In this document: positions 59,061 through 64,000 of the stretch, in pieces
Numbering within the stretch: the stretch's first letter is position 1
Layout: the number at the start of each line of letters is the position of its first letter
NCBI RefSeq assembly: GCF_029851875.1
Contig: NZ_JARKVC010000020.1
Location: 1 to 64,000 of the forward strand
Reading direction: 5' to 3'
DNA length: 64,000 nucleotides
From: Actinomyces sp.
GTDB lineage: Bacteria; Actinomycetota; Actinomycetes; Actinomycetales; Actinomycetaceae
Translations under genes and position numbers: made by a program
Notes under the pieces: generated by a model
What the model saw: only the letters and a program-made list of their open reading frames with translations
Told to the model about the DNA's origin: nothing
Database searches by the model: none

Positions 59061-59903
59061 TCATCCCGTCAGGACCACACCCGCCACGCGTCCGGTCACC
59101 GGCTCGCGCCGGTAGGAGTAGAAGCGCTCGTCCTCGTAGGTGCACCACCGGCTACGGGTCACGTGCGCCACCCCGGCCCGCTCCAACTGCGCCTGGACCC
59201 CGGCAGCGATGTCGAGACCCGGGGTGCCCCACCGGGTCCGCGAGGCGCACTCGCTCTCGCGGGCAAGACTGTCGGCCTGCATCTGCTCGGGCACCTCGTA
59301 GCACCGCCCGCAGATGCACGGGCCGATCGCGGCCCACACCTGCTGCGCGCCCGCTCCACGCCGCTCCATCTCCTGGAGCGTGGCGCTGACGACACCGTCA
59401 AGCATGCCCCGACGGCCGGCGTGGACGGCCGCGACCACGCCGCCGTCCTGGGAGGCCAGGAGAACGGGGACGCAGTCGGCCACCAGGACCCCGGCCCCGG
59501 CCACGCCCTGGCACTGCCGGTCCCTGCGGTCCAGGACCAGCGCGTCGGCCCGTGGCACGTCCGCGAGGTCCTCTCCGCGGTAGGCGGTGGCGACGACGGC
59601 GGAGTGCACCTGGTCCATCCAGGCCAGCACCCCTGGACCCGCCTGGCGGTCGGTCCCCGTCCCCAGCCCCAGAGCCTCCTCCAGGGCGCGCCGGGCGGAG
59701 CGGACGTGCTCAGGGCTGTCTCCGACGTGCGCCGCGAGGTTGAGACCCCGGTAGGGGTCCTGCTCCGAGGCGGTGTCAGCCGGCCACAGGCGGGTGGTGA
59801 AGACGCCCCGGGCCACCGGACCGAGGTCGGCTGCCAGGAGGACGGGTGCGCCGACGCCCCCTGCCTCGGGCGCGGACCGGGGCGAGGGGGCGTCAGGCGT
59901 CAC
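59061..59903 (-). CDS. pgeF: Peptidoglycan editing factor / YfiH-type laccase-domain protein
   Basis: DALVLDRRDRQCQGVAGAGVLVADCVPVLLASQDGGVVAAVHAGRRGMLDGVV; AAIGPCICGRCYEVP. Confidence 0.92.
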   Translation of the reverse strand: MTPDAPSPRSAPEAGGVGAPVLLAADLGPVARGVFTTRLWPADTASEQDPYRGLNLAAHVGDSPEHVRSARRALEEALGLGTGTDRQAGPGVLAWMDQVHSAVVATAYRGEDLADVPRADALVLDRRDRQCQGVAGAGVLVADCVPVLLASQDGGVVAAVHAGRRGMLDGVVSATLQEMERRGAGAQQVWAAIGPCICGRCYEVPEQMQADSLARESECASRTRWGTPGLDIAAGVQAQLERAGVAHVTRSRWCTYEDERFYSYRREPVTGRVAGVVLTG

Positions 59904-59911
59904 GACGGTGC

Positions 59912-61162
59912 TCAGCGCAGGAAGTCAGGCAGGTCGATCTCGTCGGACTCGGCGTCCTCGCCCATGAGCCGGGGGACCTCCAGCTCCACAGCGGCCTCGG
60001 GGGCGAGGTCGTCGACATAGGCCGGGACCTCGCTGGTCGGGGCCGTGGGAGCCGCCGGGGCGGGGCTGGAGACCTGCGGCACAGGCCGGGTCACCGGGTT
60101 CTCGGCCGCGTGGGCACCACGGGCCGGGGCCTGGGGCGCTGCGGCCGCCGGCTTAGCCTGCGTGCCGGCCCGGCCCTCACGCGCCAGCACGCCCTCCAGG
60201 CTGCCGGCCGAGACGGGCTCGGCGTCAAAGCCGGCCGCGATGACGGTCACGCGCAGCTCGTCGCCCAGCGCGCCGTCGACCACCGCGCCGACGATGATGT
60301 TGGCCTCGGGGTGGACCGACTCGCGCACGAGCTCGGCCCCCTCGGAGACCTCGAACAGACCGAGGTCGGAGCCGCCCTGGAAGAAGAGCAGGACGCCGTG
60401 GGCGCCGTCGATGGAGGACTCCAGCAGCGGGGAGGCGATGGCCTGCTCGGTGGCGGCCAGGGCACGCCCCTCCCCCGTGGCCGAGCCGATGCCCATGAGG
60501 GCGCTGCCCGCGTCCTGCATGACGGACTTGACGTCGTTGAAGTCGACGTTGATCAGACCCGGGGTGGTGATGAGCTCGGTGATGCCCTGGACGCCCTGGA
60601 GCAGGACCTGGTCGGCCTGCTTGAAGGCGTCGACGACGCTGATGCCGCGGTCGGCGATCTGCAGGAGGCGGTCGTTGGGGATCACGATGAGGGTGTCGAC
60701 GGCCTCGCGCAGGTTCTTCACACCGTCGTCAGCCTGGGTGGCGCGACGACGTCCCTCGAAGGCGAAGGGACGTGTCACCACGCCGATGGTCAGCGCACCG
60801 AGCTCGCGGGCGACCCGGGCGACCACGGGAGCCGCACCGGTGCCGGTGCCACCACCCTCACCGGCGGTGACGAAGACCATGTCCGCGCCGTCGAGGGCCT
60901 CGCGGATGTCGTCCTCGTGGTCCTCGGCGGCCTTGCGGCCGATGGAGGGGTCCGCTCCGGCGCCCAGGCCGCGGGTCAGGTCACGGCCGACGTCCAGCTT
61001 GGTGTCCGCGTCAGACATGAGCAGCGCCTGGGCGTCGGTGTTGACGGCGATGAACTCCACACCGCGCAGCCCCGACTCGATCATGCGGTTGACGGCGTTG
61101 ACGCCGCCACCGCCGACGCCCACCACCTTGATGACTGCCTGGTAGTGCTGGGACTCCGCCAC
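59912..61162 (-). CDS. ftsZ: Cell division protein FtsZ
   Basis: [57 protein letters not shown]-terminal IDLPDFLR. Confidence 0.98.
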   Translation of the reverse strand: MAESQHYQAVIKVVGVGGGGVNAVNRMIESGLRGVEFIAVNTDAQALLMSDADTKLDVGRDLTRGLGAGADPSIGRKAAEDHEDDIREALDGADMVFVTAGEGGGTGTGAAPVVARVARELGALTIGVVTRPFAFEGRRRATQADDGVKNLREAVDTLIVIPNDRLLQIADRGISVVDAFKQADQVLLQGVQGITELITTPGLINVDFNDVKSVMQDAGSALMGIGSATGEGRALAATEQAIASPLLESSIDGAHGVLLFFQGGSDLGLFEVSEGAELVRESVHPEANIIVGAVVDGALGDELRVTVIAAGFDAEPVSAGSLEGVLAREGRAGTQAKPAAAAPQAPARGAHAAENPVTRPVPQVSSPAPAAPTAPTSEVPAYVDDLAPEAAVELEVPRLMGEDAESDEIDLPDFLR

Positions 61163-61206
61163 TGTGTGCCTCCGCGCTTGGTACCGAGCCGCAAGGGCTC
61201 CCCGAC

Positions 61207-61227
61207 CCTCAACCTCAAGTTGAGGTA
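61207..61227. promoter_or_regulatory. Palindromic element upstream of ftsZ (minus strand TACCTCAACTTGAGGTTGAGG)
   Basis: CCTCAAC-TTGAG-GTTGAGG; near-identical to the divIVA upstream element, in opposite gene-relative orientation. Confidence 0.7.
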
Positions 61228-61369
61228 TACACTTATGTCATTCTCTCGATGACGGGAGCAACGCTATGGTCCCTCCCGCCACGCGCCCCGGATTTGCCTC
61301 GGCGTGTTCGACGCGTGTTCTGCGCCTCCGCCCGGTCGCTGCCGGCAGCGGCCCGGCGCGGACGGCGGG

Positions 61370-62305
61370 TCACGAGGTGGTCGGGCTGTGCGGCGAGGAG
61401 ACGTCGTAGACGCTGGCCTCCCGGGAGAGCAGGACCTTGAGCACCTGCGCCTTGAGCGCCGCCTCCTCGCTGCCTCCCCACCGCACGCTCGCCCCGCTGG
61501 TCAGGACCAGGGTGACCTGGCCGGACTGCGAGGCCGAGCCGGTGGCGACCCGGGCACGGGTCGCCACGTCCAGCGCGCCCACGGCCTGTGCCACGGCGGC
61601 CACCTGGGTGCCGCTGAGCCCGCCGTCCTGGGCAGCGGTGATCGTGACCAGGCCCTCAGGCCGGGCGTCAGTGGTCTCCAGGACCACCGCGTCGCCGTCG
61701 AGCACCTCGTAGGACTGGTCGACCTGCCGCACGGCCACCGGCACCCGCATCGTCACGGACACCGCCAGGCCGTGGGGCCAGGAGCGCGTCACCTGCGTCG
61801 AGCGCACGCGCACCAGCCCCTCCGTCACGCTCTGCGCGGCCTGCCGGAGGTCCACACGCACCAGGCTCGTTCCCTCCAGGTCCTTGAGCAGCTCACGCAC
61901 CTGCTCGGTCGAGACGCTGGAGTCCGAGCCGGAGACCGTGATCTGAGAGGTACGCACTCCCAGCAACGGGGAGAAGAGCACCGCCCACACCAGGACGGCG
62001 AGGAGCACGAGGACGGCGCCGCCCGCCCGCACCCGACGCCGCCGGAGGGTGCGCAGCGCACGACGCCGCTCGGCCAACCGGTCAGCCAGCCCGGTCGAGA
62101 CCACGCGGTCGCGTCCCTGACCGTCCCCGCCCTCGCGGCGCTCCCCGCGGCGAGCGAACAGGGACAGGTCCCCGCCGGCCCCCTGGTGCCACGGCTCGCC
62201 GTGGCCGGCGACCTCGGCGCCGGAGCGAGGCGGCTGACCGGCAGGCTCGTGACCGGCCTGGACCTCGGCGCCGGGCTCAGGGCGCGGCGGGCGGGGCTTC
62301 CTCAC
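61370..62305 (-). CDS. ftsQ: Cell division protein FtsQ/DivIB (POTRA domain)
   Basis: Single transmembrane segment then LLGVRTSQITVSGSDSSVSTEQVRELLKDLEGTSLVRVDL. Confidence 0.88.
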   Translation of the reverse strand: MRKPRPPRPEPGAEVQAGHEPAGQPPRSGAEVAGHGEPWHQGAGGDLSLFARRGERREGGDGQGRDRVVSTGLADRLAERRRALRTLRRRRVRAGGAVLVLLAVLVWAVLFSPLLGVRTSQITVSGSDSSVSTEQVRELLKDLEGTSLVRVDLRQAAQSVTEGLVRVRSTQVTRSWPHGLAVSVTMRVPVAVRQVDQSYEVLDGDAVVLETTDARPEGLVTITAAQDGGLSGTQVAAVAQAVGALDVATRARVATGSASQSGQVTLVLTSGASVRWGGSEEAALKAQVLKVLLSREASVYDVSSPHSPTTS

Positions 62306-63798
62306 GCGGCCTCCCCGCCCGGACCGGCCAGGCCGCGCTCGACCAGCCGTTCCAGGACCACCTGGCCCATCTCCGTGACGTCACCCGCCCCGACCGTCAG
62401 CAGCAGGTCCCCCGGCCGGGCCTGGTCAGCCAGGCCGCGTGCCGCCTCCACGCGGTCGGCGAGGTAGCGGCCGCCAGGAACGTGGTCGCTCACGCTGCGC
62501 CCGCTCACCCCCGGGAAGTCCTCCTGAGCCTCCCGGGCCGGGTAGACCGCAGTGACGACGGCGAGGTCGGCCAGGCTCAGCGCGCGGCCAAAGCGCTCGG
62601 CGAAGGCCTGGGTCCGGGAGAACAGGTGAGGCTGGAAGAGGACCAGGAGCCGGCCTCCACGTGCCTGGGCCACCTCTCGGGCCGCCGTGAGCAGGGCCTC
62701 GATCTCGGTGGGATGGTGGGCGTAGTCATCGACCACGCGCACCCCGCCCACCTCGCCGCGCTCCTCGAAACGCCGCTTGGTCCCTCCAAAGGCCCCCAGG
62801 GCACGGGCCATGGCCTGAGGGTCCGCCCCCAGCTCCACGCCACAGGCCCAGGCCGCCGCCGCGTCCATGGCCATGTGCTCACCGGGCGCTGAGAGCTCGA
62901 TGCTGACCGGCTCGTCGTGGCTGGTCGGCGTGGTCCACAGGGTCAGACGCGAGCGTGTGCCCTGCGCCAGGTGCTCCTGGACCTCCAGCTCGACGTGAGC
63001 CAGCCCCACCAGGCCCTGCCCGGGCAGCGCAGCCGGGCTGAGGCTGCCGTAGGTGACCACGCGCCGGCCCTCACCGGCCGCGGCGAGGGCCAGTCGGAGG
63101 GCGCCGGGGTCCTGCGCGCAGGCGATGAGCAGCCCCCCAGGCACCAGGCGTCGTGAGAAGTCGAGGAAGGCCTCCTCGAAGGCCTCGCGCGTGCCGTAGG
63201 TGTCCAGGTGGTCGGGCTCGACGTTGGTGACGATCTCCACCGCCGGCTCGTAGCTGAGGAAGGAGCGGTCAGACTCGTCCGCCTCGGCGACGAGGACCTG
63301 TCCCCGCCCCAGGTGGGCGCCGCTTCCCAGCGCGCGCACGACTCCCCCGACGGCGAAGGAGGGGTCCCAGCCCAGCTCGGTCAGGGCCTCGGCCAGCATG
63401 CCGGAGGTCGTGGTCTTGCCGTGAGCCCCGGCTACCGCCACCATGCGCCGCCCGCGCGCTGCCAGGGCCAGGGCCTGGGAGCGGTGGATGACCTCCTGGC
63501 CCCGGGCGCGTGCCCGGACCAGCTCGGGGTTGGTCTCCTTGATCGCCGTGGAGACCACCACCGTGGCCTCGGGCGGCACCGCGTCGGCCTCGTGCCCCAC
63601 CTGCACCTCCAGACCCTGGGCGAGCAGGCGCTCCAGCGCGGGGCTGGGGTGGGCGTCCGAGCCCGTGACGCGCGCGCCCTGCTCGGCCAGCAGCTGCGCC
63701 AGGACGCTCATCCCGGCTCCGCCGACCCCGATCAGGTGGAAGGAACGACCGGCCAGGTCCTCCGTGGCCTGCTCCTGGTGCTGCGTCGTCGTCATCAT
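62302..63798 (-). CDS. murC: UDP-N-acetylmuramate--L-alanine ligase
   Basis: FHLIGVGGAGMSVLAQLLAEQGARVTGSD; AVAGAHGKTTTSGMLAEAL; RVVDDYAHHPTEIEALL. Confidence 0.96.
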   Translation of the reverse strand: MMTTTQHQEQATEDLAGRSFHLIGVGGAGMSVLAQLLAEQGARVTGSDAHPSPALERLLAQGLEVQVGHEADAVPPEATVVVSTAIKETNPELVRARARGQEVIHRSQALALAARGRRMVAVAGAHGKTTTSGMLAEALTELGWDPSFAVGGVVRALGSGAHLGRGQVLVAEADESDRSFLSYEPAVEIVTNVEPDHLDTYGTREAFEEAFLDFSRRLVPGGLLIACAQDPGALRLALAAAGEGRRVVTYGSLSPAALPGQGLVGLAHVELEVQEHLAQGTRSRLTLWTTPTSHDEPVSIELSAPGEHMAMDAAAAWACGVELGADPQAMARALGAFGGTKRRFEERGEVGGVRVVDDYAHHPTEIEALLTAAREVAQARGGRLLVLFQPHLFSRTQAFAERFGRALSLADLAVVTAVYPAREAQEDFPGVSGRSVSDHVPGGRYLADRVEAARGLADQARPGDLLLTVGAGDVTEMGQVVLERLVERGLAGPGGEAA

Positions 63799-64000
63799 TC
63801 TTCTCCTCGCTCGGGCCCGGCCGCACGGGCACCCACGTCAGCGACCTGGCTCACGAGAGCAGCCAGCCGCACCGCGCCGTCACGTACCCCGGTCGAGGCC
63901 GCGGCCCGCGCCATGACCTGACGCGCCTGCGGGTCGGTGACCACCTGCGTGAAGGCACGGACCTGGGCCACGTCCAGCTCGGCGTCGGGCACGAGCCGCC
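63795..64000 (-). CDS. murG: C-terminal fragment of MurG glycosyltransferase, truncated by the window edge
   Basis: Reading frame open to the window end; VPDAELDVAQVRAFTQVVTDPQARQVMARAA fits the MurG C-terminus; position directly upstream of murC. Confidence 0.75.
   Translation of the reverse strand, partial: RLVPDAELDVAQVRAFTQVVTDPQARQVMARAAASTGVRDGAVRLAALVSQVADVGARAAGPERGEE

Overview
The window is 64 kb of high-GC actinobacterial chromosome. Gene content and order look like an Actinomyces/Schaalia-type genome (inference). Most genes are on the minus strand. Recognisable blocks: an rRNA-operon leader with two promoter-like sequences at the left edge (the rRNA genes lie off-window); tyrS-mpg-argH; argG and argCJBDR with no argF; flavodoxin and MFS genes; pheST; a 23S rRNA methyltransferase; infC-rpmI-rplT; hisC-hisB-x-hisH-priA-sseB with hisD separate; a CPA1 antiporter; a MetE-like gene behind a SAM-I (S-box) riboswitch; a MarR regulator divergent from a RecQ-like helicase with a C-terminal PRTase-like domain; corA; a GH3 glycosidase; a MoxR/DUF58 cluster; a LacI-ABC-GH31 operon; an FGGY kinase; dnaE; and a cell-division block (rluD, lspA, divIVA, yggT, sepF, pgeF, ftsZ, ftsQ, murC, murG'). 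I saw no CRISPR array, prophage, transposase or tRNA. The strongest non-routine signals are: (1) a SAM-I riboswitch followed at once by an unannotated 32-aa Cys-containing leader ORF upstream of the MetE-like gene; (2) a near-identical 21-bp palindrome upstream of both ftsZ and divIVA; (3) a very long near-perfect inverted repeat downstream of the GH31 gene; (4) a non-canonical AUC start and structured leader for infC; (5) repeated palindromic operators between marR and recQ. All calls come from reading the sequence and the supplied ORF track. No database search or folding software was run.
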